Positions 1 to 8,386 are shown, counted from the first letter of the stretch. The stretch: 29,085 nt of DNA from Kerstersia similis (GCF_965139615.1 NZ_CBCSIQ010000037.1:1-29085), one strand, 5' to 3'. The notes: generated by a model from the letters alone, not told the origin. Made by a program: numbers and translations.

Positions 1-63
1 GGGGTGGGTCGTGAGGCATGGGTGGTGGGAGGCAGCGGTCCGTCCGGTCTGGCGCTTGGCGCC

Positions 64-98
64 GGCCGGCATCCCGGCGGGGCCGGGAGATGCCGGCC
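64..98 (-). terminator. Strong hairpin downstream of the extradiol dioxygenase gene
   Basis: A perfect 10-bp inverted repeat (64-73 with 89-98) is extended by a 4-bp inner stem (74-77 with 83-86) around a five-base loop. It lies about 45 bases past the stop of the minus-strand dioxygenase gene. There is no T-run after it on the minus strand, so it may be a 3' mRNA-stabilising hairpin or a Rho-assisted end rather than a classical terminator. The rest of 1-143 holds no gene I can support. Confidence 0.35.
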
Positions 99-143
99 GT
101 GGCGCAGCGGGACAGCCGTGCGGCAGGTGGTCGGTGTTCGGGC

Positions 144-1208
144 TCAGGCGTTTTGCGGATCCTTGCGGCCCAGCAGGTGCACCGCTTCGGCAGCGATATA
201 GCGATTGGGGGTGCGGTAGGCGGTGGGGCCATCGTGCGGGGTGCCGTAGGTATCGAATTCCTTGGGCAGCGGCGAGCCGTACCAGACAATCGCGTTGTCC
301 AGATGGTCCTGGCTCCAGACGACAGGTGTCCAGGAGGGATCATGGATGACGTAGCCGGGCGTGCCCACGAGCTCGATACGATTGCCGCCCGGTTCCAGCA
401 CATAGACGAACTGCGCCTGGCTGATAGCGTGCAGGGCAGGTCCTGCTTCGATTTCCAGGCCATAGTCGGTCATCACATCGCAGATATCCGCCAGATGCTG
501 GGTGTTGCCATACAGGAAGGCCAGATGGTGCAGGCGGCCGCCGGGGCCGGCACCATCCTGCACCAGCGCGATATCGTGCGACCGGCTCATCAGCCGGAGC
601 CAGGCACCCATCTCTGTTTTATCGCTGAAGACGATATGCTCGCTCAGCTTGAATCCCATATGTTCCTGCAGGAAGCGTTTGTTGTCGGTCACGCTGCGCG
701 ACAGGATGTTGATGTGATCCAGGCTGTGCACCGGCACGCCACGCAGCGGGCGGCGCTGTATGCGGTTGCGGACGACGCTTTGATCGGCCTTGGGGGTTTC
801 ATAATAGGAGACATCCCAGTGCAGGCGTTGGACGGCGCCGTCCGGCAGGGTGAACTCATAGGCCGGACCGATCCCGTTTTCGCCTTCCACCCAACCTCGG
901 CCCAGGCCGGAGGATTCAATGGTGCGTACCCGGCGGTCCAGGGCTTGCGGTGACATGGCGCGCCATCCGGCATGGCCCATGCCGGGCCGTTCCCGATAGG
1001 TGATTTTCAGGGAATGCGCATAGGGATCCTGCCAGGCGCGTAGGAAGACCGAATCGCCGCTGCGCGAGGTTTCGATCATGCCCAGCAGGTCTTTGAAGAA
1101 CCAGAGCGTAGCATCGACATCCGGCGAAAACAGTTCAAAGGACGACAGGCTGGCAATATCGAAGACGGGTTCGATGAAATCGTGATGAGAGGGGTTGGGG
1201 TGTGGCAT
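144..1208 (-). CDS. Type I (VOC-family) extradiol ring-cleavage dioxygenase, catechol 2,3-dioxygenase-like
   Basis: This 354-residue protein has the two-module vicinal-oxygen-chelate fold of type I extradiol dioxygenases, which open catecholic rings next to the hydroxyls using Fe(II) (Mn in some). The expected metal ligands are all present: His165 in LDHINI, His228 in LHHLAF and Glu279 in RIELVG. The N-terminal module (about 20-140) has no ligands, as usual. I chose the ATG at 1208 because GGAGAAG sits five bases upstream and the family fold begins soon after; the open frame continues upstream to 1478 without homology. A GC-rich hairpin (1242-1248 with 1261-1267) lies in its probable leader. 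The gene follows a membrane-protein gene and is near two LysR genes and galA, which suggests a role in catabolism of an aromatic acid or phenol. The substrate cannot be read from sequence. Confidence 0.88.
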   Translation of the reverse strand: MPHPNPSHHDFIEPVFDIASLSSFELFSPDVDATLWFFKDLLGMIETSRSGDSVFLRAWQDPYAHSLKITYRERPGMGHAGWRAMSPQALDRRVRTIESSGLGRGWVEGENGIGPAYEFTLPDGAVQRLHWDVSYYETPKADQSVVRNRIQRRPLRGVPVHSLDHINILSRSVTDNKRFLQEHMGFKLSEHIVFSDKTEMGAWLRLMSRSHDIALVQDGAGPGGRLHHLAFLYGNTQHLADICDVMTDYGLEIEAGPALHAISQAQFVYVLEPGGNRIELVGTPGYVIHDPSWTPVVWSQDHLDNAIVWYGSPLPKEFDTYGTPHDGPTAYRTPNRYIAAEAVHLLGRKDPQNA

Positions 1209-1425
1209 GTCTTCTCCATGGGGGATAGGTGGCCGGACTCTGCCTGCCGTCCGCAAAGGGGGCAGGCGGGTCCGCGCTCTTTCCTGGCGTGGTGGCGGCG
1301 ATGGCTGCACGAGTGGACTGAAGCCAGGCTGCCGCTGGCCAGCCAGGGTGATTTTCAATGTAGTTTCCGGGGCCGGAGAGCGTCCAATACCTTTGCTGGC
1401 GGACTTGATACCCGGAATGCAAGGG

Positions 1426-2529
1426 CTACGGGTTGGGCTGGCGGAGGTGGGGTGCCGGCGCCGCAGCGGGCCGGGCAAGCGGCCAGAATTGAAAGTACTG
1501 GGCGAAGAACACCATGGCGGGAAAAGTCACGGCCAGCATGCTTGCCGCCAGCCAGAGATCCAGGGCATAAGGCGCAGCGCCGCCGGACAGGCCGAAGCGC
1601 CAGAGGGCAATGGCGCGATACAGGGCATACATGAGTTGCCCCAGCAGGCCGGCCGCCAAGGTCAGGCACAGCCCGCGCCAGGGCTGGGGCAAAACCAGCT
1701 GCGGCACGCCTTCGAGCATGACCAGCACGATGAACAGGCCGAAGATGCTGGCGACGCAGATGCGCGTCATGAACACGACGACATCCATGGCTGCCCACGA
1801 CAAGCCCATGCACAGCAGCAGCGCAGTGCAGGCGGCCACGCACAAGCCCGCCGTCAGCCCGCGCCAGGGTTGGCGCGTCAAGCGCGGCCAGCGGCGGGCT
1901 GCTGCGTCGAGCGGCCAGAAATCCAGCAGCACCAGCACCAGCATGAAACTGAGCGCAGCCAGGCTGGCGGTCAGCGGCAACCAGGCCGTCCAGATGCCTT
2001 GTGGATCCAGGTTGCTGAGGTAGAACGGTGCCTGGGCGGCAAAGGAAAAATTGAAGAACCGGGTAAACAGCAGCCAGGTCATGGCATAGGCGCCTGCCAG
2101 CAGTGCCAGGCCCTGCAAGCCTGGTGAACGGAACAGTTGCTGGAAAGGCCAGGCCTGGAACAGGACGATCAGGGCCAGGGTGACGGGTACTGACAGGATC
2201 AGGTACAGAATCGTGAACGGAGTGGGTGGTGTGGCGCCCGCGCCGGTGATTTGCAGGGCCAGATAGGCGATGATGACAGCGCTGATCAAGGTGCCGGCGG
2301 TGTGCAGCAAACCGCGCCAGGGTTGCGGCAGGCTGGCCGCGCGGGCCGGCCATTGGCCTTGCCAGAGCAGGCTGACCACCATCTGCGTCGGTACCATGGA
2401 CACCATGATGAGTGACACCCAGCTGTCGAGGAACGCCGGGGAAAAGGCAGTGGCGGCGGCCAGCGCCAGCACCAGGATCAGGGCGAGGGCGCAGAGACCG
2501 CGTTGCAAGGATGCAGGGCGGATAGGCAT
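1426..2529 (-). CDS. Uncharacterised multi-pass membrane protein with about five internal repeats
   Basis: I do not recognise this 367-residue family. It is almost wholly hydrophobic, with about ten predicted membrane helices. It appears to be built from five helix-pair units of about 70 residues. Each unit has a helix ending near a Trp-Pro pair (60-61, 127-128, 205-206, a degenerate Val-Pro at 275-276, and 349-350). In three of the units this is followed by the hexapeptide QPWRGL at 69-74, 220-225 and 282-287. The start ATG at 2529 has AGGAGA seven bases upstream. It lies 217 bases before the dioxygenase gene on the same strand and could be co-transcribed with it, so a role in uptake or efflux of the aromatic substrate is possible but unproven. 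The C-terminal 17 residues are Pro/Ala-rich. Confidence 0.75.
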   Translation of the reverse strand: MPIRPASLQRGLCALALILVLALAAATAFSPAFLDSWVSLIMVSMVPTQMVVSLLWQGQWPARAASLPQPWRGLLHTAGTLISAVIIAYLALQITGAGATPPTPFTILYLILSVPVTLALIVLFQAWPFQQLFRSPGLQGLALLAGAYAMTWLLFTRFFNFSFAAQAPFYLSNLDPQGIWTAWLPLTASLAALSFMLVLVLLDFWPLDAAARRWPRLTRQPWRGLTAGLCVAACTALLLCMGLSWAAMDVVVFMTRICVASIFGLFIVLVMLEGVPQLVLPQPWRGLCLTLAAGLLGQLMYALYRAIALWRFGLSGGAAPYALDLWLAASMLAVTFPAMVFFAQYFQFWPLARPAAAPAPHLRQPNP

Positions 2530-2715
2530 GAAAGTGTCTCCTGTTTTATTTGTCGGGGCCGTAGCGGAACGGCGCGACGACTATAGGGAGACGGGCAGGC
2601 TGGCGTCCAATACCGATGCATGCCGCAGTTCATACTGTAAAGGTATGCCGCCGGAGGGAAGCCGCCGGGTGCGGCCGTTGCGGCAGGGGCAACGAGGATA
2701 GGCCGGCAGCGGGTT

Positions 2716-3636
2716 TCAGTCGGGCGGGCACAGGCCGGCAGACGCATCGCCCTGGCGGCGGTAGGCCCGCAGCACAGCCAGGAACGCGTGCAGCGCAGGG
2801 GAGTGATCGTGGCGGCGGTACAGGCAATCCAGCGTGATGTGGCGCAGGCTGCTGCTATGCAAGGGGCGGTAAACGACGCCGGGCAGCCGCAGGTTGGCGG
2901 CTGACGCAGTCGTGATGCACACGCCGAACCGGCTGGCAACGAGCGCGATGCTGGTCAGAACATCTTCGGCTTCCTGGGCGACGGCAAGGGTGATGCCTTC
3001 ATCTTCAAAGGCCTGCGCAACCTCCTGGGCCAGCCCATGGACAGGCAGGTTGGGATAGAGGATCAAGGGTTCGCCGTGCAGGTCGGCCAGGGTGATGGCA
3101 GTGCGCCCGCAGAGGGGATGGCCCTCATACATGGCGACCAGAAAGGGTTCGTCCAGAACGTGCTCGACCGCGATGTCGTCTTCCTCCGGCATGAAGCGGT
3201 TGAAGCCGATATTGATGCGGCGTTCCCGCAGGGCTTCGAGTTGCTGGCTGCGGTTCATATTGTGCAGGCCGATGCGTATGCCGGGCCGCTGTGCATGAAA
3301 GATGGCGAGCAGCTCAGGAATCACATGGATCACGCCGGAGCTGAAAATGCCGACGTCCAGGCGTCCCATCAGGCCCTTACCGGCCAGTTGGGTCTGCTCC
3401 TTGGCGCGCCGGGTCAGGTCCAGGATATTGGGGACTTCGGCCAGCAGCGCCTCGCCGGCCTGTGTCAGTTCCGCGCCTTTGGGTGTGCGGATGAACAGGG
3501 CCGTCCCCAGTTCTTCTTCCAGGGCGCGAATCTGCCGGGTCAGCGGCGGCTGGGCGATGTGCAAGCGTTGCGCGGCACGCCCGAAGTTGAGCTCTTGGGC
3601 GACTGCCAGGAAGTAGCGCATCTGCTTCAGATCCAT
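2716..3636 (-). CDS. LysR-type transcriptional regulator
   Basis: A full-length LTTR of 306 residues. The N-terminal winged helix-turn-helix (about 1-60) has the typical pattern RYFLAVAQELNFGRAAQRL followed by IAQPPLTRQI and an EEELG wing, and resembles CatR/BenM-type regulators of aromatic catabolism. Residues from about 90 to 290 form the two-lobed effector-binding domain. It is in the same orientation as, and upstream of, the membrane-protein and extradiol dioxygenase genes, with 186 bases before the membrane-protein start. It probably regulates that pair in response to an aromatic acid or pathway intermediate. No strong Shine-Dalgarno is seen directly before the ATG at 3636. The effector is unknown. 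Confidence 0.9.
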   Translation of the reverse strand: MDLKQMRYFLAVAQELNFGRAAQRLHIAQPPLTRQIRALEEELGTALFIRTPKGAELTQAGEALLAEVPNILDLTRRAKEQTQLAGKGLMGRLDVGIFSSGVIHVIPELLAIFHAQRPGIRIGLHNMNRSQQLEALRERRINIGFNRFMPEEDDIAVEHVLDEPFLVAMYEGHPLCGRTAITLADLHGEPLILYPNLPVHGLAQEVAQAFEDEGITLAVAQEAEDVLTSIALVASRFGVCITTASAANLRLPGVVYRPLHSSSLRHITLDCLYRRHDHSPALHAFLAVLRAYRRQGDASAGLCPPD

Positions 3637-3714
3637 GAACGGGGAAGTCCTAGGTGGCAGGAAAGACTGGCCGGCCAGGGCAGGCCGGCGATGCCGGGGG
3701 GCTTTTTCAGAATA

Positions 3715-4632
3715 TCAAAGATCGCCGGCAGGCTCCAGACTGTTCACATGGTGCGCGGCCCGATGCAGGTGGGTCATGATGTGGCGCAGCAATGGGGAGG
3801 GTGCGGCATCGCTGCGCAGGATCGCGCCGATTTCCAGCGCATGGCCTTGTTCCTGGATGGGGATGACCGAAATGAAGGGAGCGGCCAGCGGATGCCGGGC
3901 GATCTGGCTGGGCATCAGGCCGACGTAATCACCCGTGGCCACGAGCGACAGCAGGGCCAGCGTGGAGTTGACGATGGCTCCGACTGGCGGTGCAGCCAGG
4001 CCATTGCTTTCATACAAGGTACGGGCGTAGCCGGATTCCCCTTGGGCGCCGGTAAACACCCAGCGTGCGCGTTGCAGATCCTGCAGTGTGCGCGCCTGCA
4101 ACCAGTGGCTGCCCTTGCGGACGGTAGGCACCATGGTGGTTTGGATCAGGGGTTCGACGACGAATTCTCCTGGCGGCAGGTCGCTGGGAATGCCGCCGAC
4201 CGTGATATCGACTTCCTGCGTGCGCAAGCGCTGCAATTGCGCGATGTAGAGCTCTTCGCTGACCCGCAGCCGGACATCCGGATAGGCCTGGCCGAAGGTG
4301 CGCAGCAACTCCGGTACCAGCAGCATGACGGCGACCGGAACGGCGCTGATATGCAGATCGCCGACCATATGGCCGCGCATCCGGTGGATTTCATCGACGG
4401 CCAGATTGAGTTCGCGCGTGGCTTTCAGGGCGCGTTCATAGAGCACTTTGCCCTGTGCCGTCGCTTGCACGCCGCGTGAGGTACGTGTCAGCAGCGAACT
4501 GCCAAGCTCCAGTTCCAGCTCGCGTATGGTTTTGGTCAGCGCTGGCTGGGAGGTGCCGGTACGGCGCGCAGCACCGCGCAGGCTGCCTTCTTCGACGGCT
4601 GCGACCAGGGCGTGCAAGGCGGCCAGCTTCAT
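3715..4632 (-). CDS. LysR-type transcriptional regulator divergent from galA
   Basis: An LTTR of about 305 residues with the helix-turn-helix core ALHALVAAVEEGSLRGAARR and TSQPALTKTI, followed by an effector domain. The open frame begins at the ATG at 4638, but I prefer the ATG at 4632. The AGGAA of the Shine-Dalgarno abuts the first ATG with no spacing and stands six bases from the second. The gene is transcribed away from galA across a 178-base spacer, the usual arrangement for an LTTR controlling a divergent target while repressing itself. It is therefore the best candidate for the galA activator, comparable in role to GalR of Pseudomonas putida. The second LysR gene lies 78 bases downstream on the same strand. 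Confidence 0.9.
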   Translation of the reverse strand: MKLAALHALVAAVEEGSLRGAARRTGTSQPALTKTIRELELELGSSLLTRTSRGVQATAQGKVLYERALKATRELNLAVDEIHRMRGHMVGDLHISAVPVAVMLLVPELLRTFGQAYPDVRLRVSEELYIAQLQRLRTQEVDITVGGIPSDLPPGEFVVEPLIQTTMVPTVRKGSHWLQARTLQDLQRARWVFTGAQGESGYARTLYESNGLAAPPVGAIVNSTLALLSLVATGDYVGLMPSQIARHPLAAPFISVIPIQEQGHALEIGAILRSDAAPSPLLRHIMTHLHRAAHHVNSLEPAGDL

Positions 4633-4654
4633 GGACATTTCCTGTGGAACGGAA

Positions 4655-4678
4655 CTCGGGAATGAGTGAAAACCCGAG
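4655..4678. promoter_or_regulatory. Inverted repeat in the LysR/galA divergent promoter, candidate LysR operator
   Basis: CTCGGG at 4655-4660 is exactly repeated in inverse at 4673-4678 with a 12-base AT-rich spacer. This is the kind of dyad LysR proteins bind. A TAATAC box at 4740-4745 is a plausible galA -10 without a good -35, as expected of an activator-dependent promoter. If that is right, the dyad is centred near -85 of galA and about 25 bases upstream of the regulator's own start codon. Confidence 0.4.
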
Positions 4679-4810
4679 ATTCCATTTGGTTATCACGATG
4701 CCAAAGCCAGCATCTGGGCGGCTTCCGGCGGCTGGCAAATAATACGCAAGCAACGACCGGCGGCCAAGCACGATGCCGTAACGGCCGGTTCTAGACAGGA
4801 GGATTTTCAT

Positions 4811-6112
4811 ATGGCCAGGATTATTGGCGCGATTGCTGCATCGCATACCCCGACCATTGGTTTTGCCTTTGATGGAGACAAGCGCCGGGACCCGGTCTGG
4901 GCACCGATTTTCGAGGGTTTTGCGCCGGTTCAGGCATGGATCGAAGCGCGCAAGCCGGATGTGCTGCTGTTCATTTTCAACGACCATGTCACCTCGTTCT
5001 TTTTCGACCATTACTCCGCGTTCGCGCTGGGGATCGGCGAAAGCTATGGCGTGGCGGACGAAGGAGGAGGCGCGCGCGACCTGCCTGCGGTGCCTGGGCA
5101 TCCGGCCTTGGCGCGCCATATCGGGCAGTCACTGATGAGCGATGAGTTCGACATGTCATTTTTCCAGGGCAAGGCGCTGGATCACGGCTGTTTTTCCCCG
5201 TTGTCCGTCATGTGCCCGCCGCAACCTGAGTGGCCTGTGCCGATTGTGCCACTGCAGGTAGGCGTCCTGCAGTTTCCAGTACCGACGGCGCGACGCTGCT
5301 ACAAGCTGGGCCAGGCGCTGCGCCGCGCGATCGAAAGCTACCCGGAGGATCTGAAGGTCGCCATCGTGGCAACCGGTGGCCTGTCGCACCAGGTGCATGG
5401 AGAGCGCGCCGGGTTCAACAATCCCGATTGGGATGAGCAGTTCATGGCGCTGCTGGAAAAGGATCCCGAATACCTGACCCAGCTGACCCAGGCAGAGTAT
5501 GCCGAGCTCGGCGGCCTGGAAGGGGCCGAGGTAATCATGTGGCTGGTGATGCGTGGCGCGTTGTCAGCCGGCATACGCAAGGTGCACCAGAGCTACTACC
5601 TGCCTTCCATGACCGGTATTGCGACGGCCATTTATGAAAACGAGGCGGTCGCCGCACCTTTGCCGGCCACGCTGGCGCGTCACCGGGCCAGGATGGCGAG
5701 CGAACTGGCCGGTGCGGAAAAACTGGCGGGGACCTATCCGTTTGACCTGGCACGCAGCGTGAAGGGCTATCGCATCAATCGTTTCCTGCACGATCTGACG
5801 CAGCCGGAACGGCGGGCCGCGTTCCTGCAGGATCAGGAGCGCTGTTTCAGGGAGGCCGGGCTGAGCGACGCAGAGCGCGCGCTGATCCGCGAGCGCGATT
5901 GGCGTGGCCTCATCCATTACGGCGCGTCGTTTTTCGTGCTGGAAAAGCTGGGCGCTGTCGTTGGGGCGTCCAACCTGCATATCTATGCCGCCATGCGCGG
6001 CGAAACACTGGCGCAGTTTCAACAGACCCGCAATGCGCCGGGCGCGTTGTATTCCGTCGCCGGCCAGCAGGCTGGCCGGCCGGAATGGGATCAGCCTGCT
6101 TCTGGCGCCTAG
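4811..6112 (+). CDS. galA: Gallate dioxygenase (class III LigB/LigA fusion)
   Basis: The 433-residue protein matches gallate dioxygenases (GalA of Pseudomonas putida, DesB of Sphingobium) along its whole length. These use Fe(II) and O2 to open gallate to 4-oxalomesaconate. The N-terminal LigB-like catalytic domain (about 1-285) has His12 and His59 (in FNDHVTSFFF) and Glu240 as the expected iron ligands. His125 (ALDHGCFSP) and His193 (GLSHQVHGERAG) match the two active-site histidines. They are one residue later than in DesB, consistent with a single insertion. The C-terminal part (about 290-420) is the LigA-like domain, ending in the conserved HYGASFFVLEKLGAV stretch. The ATG at 4811 is preceded by AGGAGG with an eight-base spacer. 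Divergent from a LysR gene and followed by a TRAP binding protein, it probably acts in cytoplasmic gallate or syringate catabolism. Confidence 0.93.
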   Translation: MARIIGAIAASHTPTIGFAFDGDKRRDPVWAPIFEGFAPVQAWIEARKPDVLLFIFNDHVTSFFFDHYSAFALGIGESYGVADEGGGARDLPAVPGHPALARHIGQSLMSDEFDMSFFQGKALDHGCFSPLSVMCPPQPEWPVPIVPLQVGVLQFPVPTARRCYKLGQALRRAIESYPEDLKVAIVATGGLSHQVHGERAGFNNPDWDEQFMALLEKDPEYLTQLTQAEYAELGGLEGAEVIMWLVMRGALSAGIRKVHQSYYLPSMTGIATAIYENEAVAAPLPATLARHRARMASELAGAEKLAGTYPFDLARSVKGYRINRFLHDLTQPERRAAFLQDQERCFREAGLSDAERALIRERDWRGLIHYGASFFVLEKLGAVVGASNLHIYAAMRGETLAQFQQTRNAPGALYSVAGQQAGRPEWDQPASGA

Positions 6113-6135
6113 CCCTGGCGGGCGCATTTTTCATC

Positions 6136-6215
6136 GGGAGACAGTGCCGGACGCATCCGGCCGACGGCAGCAAAAACTGCCCTCCCGAGTTCATTGCCGG
6201 TGCCGCTGGCGGCAC
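6136..6215 (+). other. Structured spacer between galA and the TRAP gene
   Basis: The 123-base gap can fold into a three-way junction. GGGAG 6136-6140 pairs with CTCCC 6182-6186 and encloses hairpin 6146-6150/6157-6161 and hairpin 6166-6170/6177-6181. A separate GC-rich hairpin (6200-6205 with 6210-6215) ends about ten bases before the AAGGAAA ribosome-binding site of the TRAP gene. This may set differential expression or mRNA processing within a galA-TRAP transcript. I do not recognise a known riboswitch class. Confidence 0.35.
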
Positions 6216-6235
6216 TTCAATCAAGGAAACAAACC

Positions 6236-7276
6236 ATGATTTCAAAAAAATATCTTTCACTGCTGGCCTGTGCGGCTGCCGTGGGCATGAGTGCCACGAC
6301 ACAGGCGGCGCCTGTGGTGCTGAAGGTAGCGCATCAACTGCCGCCCGTATCGGCGGCGCATACGACATTCATCGTGCCATGGTGCGAAAAAATCGAGGCC
6401 GAATCCAATGGGGATCTGAAATGCCAGATTTACCCGGCACTGCAACTGGGTGGAACATCCGCGCAGCTTTTCAATCAGGTGCGGGATGGCGTGGCGGATA
6501 TCGTCTGGACCTTGCTCGGCTACACGCCAGGCCGCTTTCCTGTGTCAGAGGTATTTGAACTGCCGTTCCTGACCACCAAGCATGAGCCTTCGGCGCGTGC
6601 CATCTGGGATTTCGTGGCGCAGCATGGGGCCAATGAATTCAAGGGAGTGAAGCCTCTGGCCGTGTGGGTCAATGGCGCCAATCAGTTGCACATGCGTGAC
6701 AAGAAAATCGAAACCCTGGCGGATTTGCGCGGCCTGAAAATACGCGCCCCGTCACGCCTGGGGAACAAGATCCTTGCCGCCCTGGGCGCAACGCCGGTAG
6801 GCATGCCGGTGCCGCAGATGGCGGAAAGCCTCTCCAAGGGCGTGATCGACGGTGCGCTGGTGCCCTGGGAGGTGCTGCCATCCACCAAGGCGCATGAATT
6901 GACCCGCTATAGCGTGGAAACGGCGGGCAGTGAAGCGATGACGACGGCAACGATGATTTACGTCATGAATCAGCGCAAATACGACAGCCTGACGCCTGCG
7001 CAGAAACAGGTGATAGACGCCAATAGCGGACGGGAAATGTCCGCCTGGGTGGCCTCTCGTTTCGAGGCGGCCGATGCCGTTGGCCGGGAGGTGGCGATTG
7101 CACGCGGCAATGATGTCTATGCCATCAGCGAAGCGGAAACCGAGCGCTGGAAGGCAGCCACGCAGCCTGTCATCGAGGAATGGATCCGGGAAGTCAGCAG
7201 CAAGGGGCTGGATGGGGCCGCCTTGGTGCAGGAAGCGCGCGAGCGCGTTCAGCATTACACCGCTCAGGCGCAATAA
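6236..7276 (+). CDS. TRAP transporter solute-binding protein, DctP family
   Basis: A 346-residue periplasmic binding protein. Residues 1-24 are a Sec signal peptide with lysines after the start, a hydrophobic core and probable cleavage at TTQA/AP. The mature part begins VVLKVAHQLPP, as in DctP proteins. It carries the LKIRAPSR segment, whose Arg in this family binds the substrate carboxylate. The reading frame is open from 6194, but the ATG at 6236 has AAGGAAA upstream and begins the signal peptide. The DctQ and DctM membrane subunits are absent from both sides, so this is an orphan binding protein that would need a transporter encoded elsewhere. Its position 123 bases after galA suggests an aromatic carboxylate such as gallate or a cleavage product as ligand, which is an inference from context. 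Confidence 0.88.
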   Translation: MISKKYLSLLACAAAVGMSATTQAAPVVLKVAHQLPPVSAAHTTFIVPWCEKIEAESNGDLKCQIYPALQLGGTSAQLFNQVRDGVADIVWTLLGYTPGRFPVSEVFELPFLTTKHEPSARAIWDFVAQHGANEFKGVKPLAVWVNGANQLHMRDKKIETLADLRGLKIRAPSRLGNKILAALGATPVGMPVPQMAESLSKGVIDGALVPWEVLPSTKAHELTRYSVETAGSEAMTTATMIYVMNQRKYDSLTPAQKQVIDANSGREMSAWVASRFEAADAVGREVAIARGNDVYAISEAETERWKAATQPVIEEWIREVSSKGLDGAALVQEARERVQHYTAQAQ

Positions 7277-7286
7277 AAAAGGCCGG

Positions 7287-7313
7287 CCCGCCAGGCGGAG
7301 GTGCCCTGGCGGG
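7287..7313 (-). terminator. Terminator shared by convergent TRAP and channel genes
   Basis: A 9-bp perfect GC-rich stem (7287-7295 with 7305-7313) with a nine-base loop lies between the convergent stop codons. On the minus strand it is followed, after six bases, by a run of six T (7275-7280 complement), so it best serves the channel gene. It may also stop plus-strand transcription. Confidence 0.5.
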
Positions 7314-7317
7314 GGGC

Positions 7318-8160
7318 TCAAGCCTGGGAGGAGGGCGGGGTTTGCGCCGGATCCTGGGGCGGTGGGTGTGCAGTGCTTGCAGTCGTGCCTGCAGTTGCGG
7401 CCGTGGCCTGGGCCGTCGCCTGTCTGGCGGCTTCCGTCGCCTGTTGGTAGGCGGCCTGTTTTTCCGCCAGCTGTTTTTTCTTCTGCCTGTCGTTCAGGTT
7501 GTGGATCACGGTCGTGATGTAGGCGGTGAAGATCGGGAAGGTCGTCATGCCCACTACCGCCAGCGTTGCGGTACAGATTTTGCCTATCGTGGTCGTCGGA
7601 ATGATGTTGGAGCCGACGGTCGTGACGGTCATCGACGCCCACCAGAGTGCATCAGGGTAGGATTTCACCAAGGGATTGATACCGGATTCGAACACGTAGA
7701 AGATCAGCGTTTCAAAATAGGTAATCGAAAAGAAAATCGCTAGGTAGGTAATGAACAGACCGGACACCCGGTTGCTGACCACCATCTGCACCAGAATGAT
7801 CAGCGCGGCGCCACCACGGATAATCGGTAGAAACCGCAGGAGGTACAGCACTTCGCTGGAGAAATCCAGCGAGAATCGTGTAATGAGATAGGAATAGGGC
7901 ACGGACAGAACAATCAGCACGAAATTCTTGAAAAAGAATCGCAATCTGTCGTGCGCAATAATCAAAAGCAGGAAGAAATCCAGCAGGAAATAGAGACAGA
8001 CGCCCAGCTGAATTTTGGTGTAAATGGTATCGCCGGTAAATGCCGAATTGGAAAAGGCTTCAAAAGAAATGCTGACAATCAGGACAAGCGAAGCCAGCAC
8101 GCCGAAAAGATTCAGCGTTCGGGCCATCAGATACTTCCAGCGGGATTCAGTGTTATTCAT
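7318..8160 (-). CDS. Six-helix K+-channel-like ion channel with altered selectivity filter
   Basis: This 280-residue membrane protein has the layout of a voltage-gated-type cation channel subunit: four helices (about 15-35, 48-70, 77-96, 105-125), then a pore unit of helix 5 (132-157), re-entrant pore loop (165-188) and helix 6 (192-220). The pore loop reads SMTVTTVGSNIIPTT, where a K+ channel would have TVGYG. The residue after the filter Gly183 is Ser184 and the second glycine is Asn185. The fourth helix has only two arginines, so strong voltage sensing is doubtful. After residue 222 comes a charged, then Ala/Gln/Thr-rich and finally proline-rich cytoplasmic tail with coiled-coil character. 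No strong ribosome-binding site precedes the ATG at 8160. It stands alone and its ion selectivity is uncertain. Confidence 0.72.
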   Translation of the reverse strand: MNNTESRWKYLMARTLNLFGVLASLVLIVSISFEAFSNSAFTGDTIYTKIQLGVCLYFLLDFFLLLIIAHDRLRFFFKNFVLIVLSVPYSYLITRFSLDFSSEVLYLLRFLPIIRGGAALIILVQMVVSNRVSGLFITYLAIFFSITYFETLIFYVFESGINPLVKSYPDALWWASMTVTTVGSNIIPTTTIGKICTATLAVVGMTTFPIFTAYITTVIHNLNDRQKKKQLAEKQAAYQQATEAARQATAQATAATAGTTASTAHPPPQDPAQTPPSSQA

Positions 8161-8386
8161 TCTGCCAGCAGTGGCTCAAGGGACGGCGGGATAGGGAAAT
8201 GCCCAGACCGGAGCGGCCATGCGCAAAAATAACGGATATTTGCCTGCGTCGCCAGTCCGTTCCGTGTGCGTGTGTAAGTTGGCTGACGCTTGCCTATGTC
8301 CTTGACAACGATGCGCCCGGGCAGGCCTTGTAACGGACCCTTGCAGGGCAAAGGTAGCCAGAACGTGGCGAGACAGGGAAAATGGC

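Noticed and set aside
18..953. 311-codon plus-strand open frame
   Set aside because: It lies antisense to the dioxygenase gene, whose metal-ligand motifs are intact; high GC content gives long antisense frames and this one resembles no family.
3037..4479. 480-codon plus-strand open frame
   Set aside because: It runs antisense across both LysR genes and the gap between them; the LysR helix-turn-helix domains are clear, so this is a shadow.
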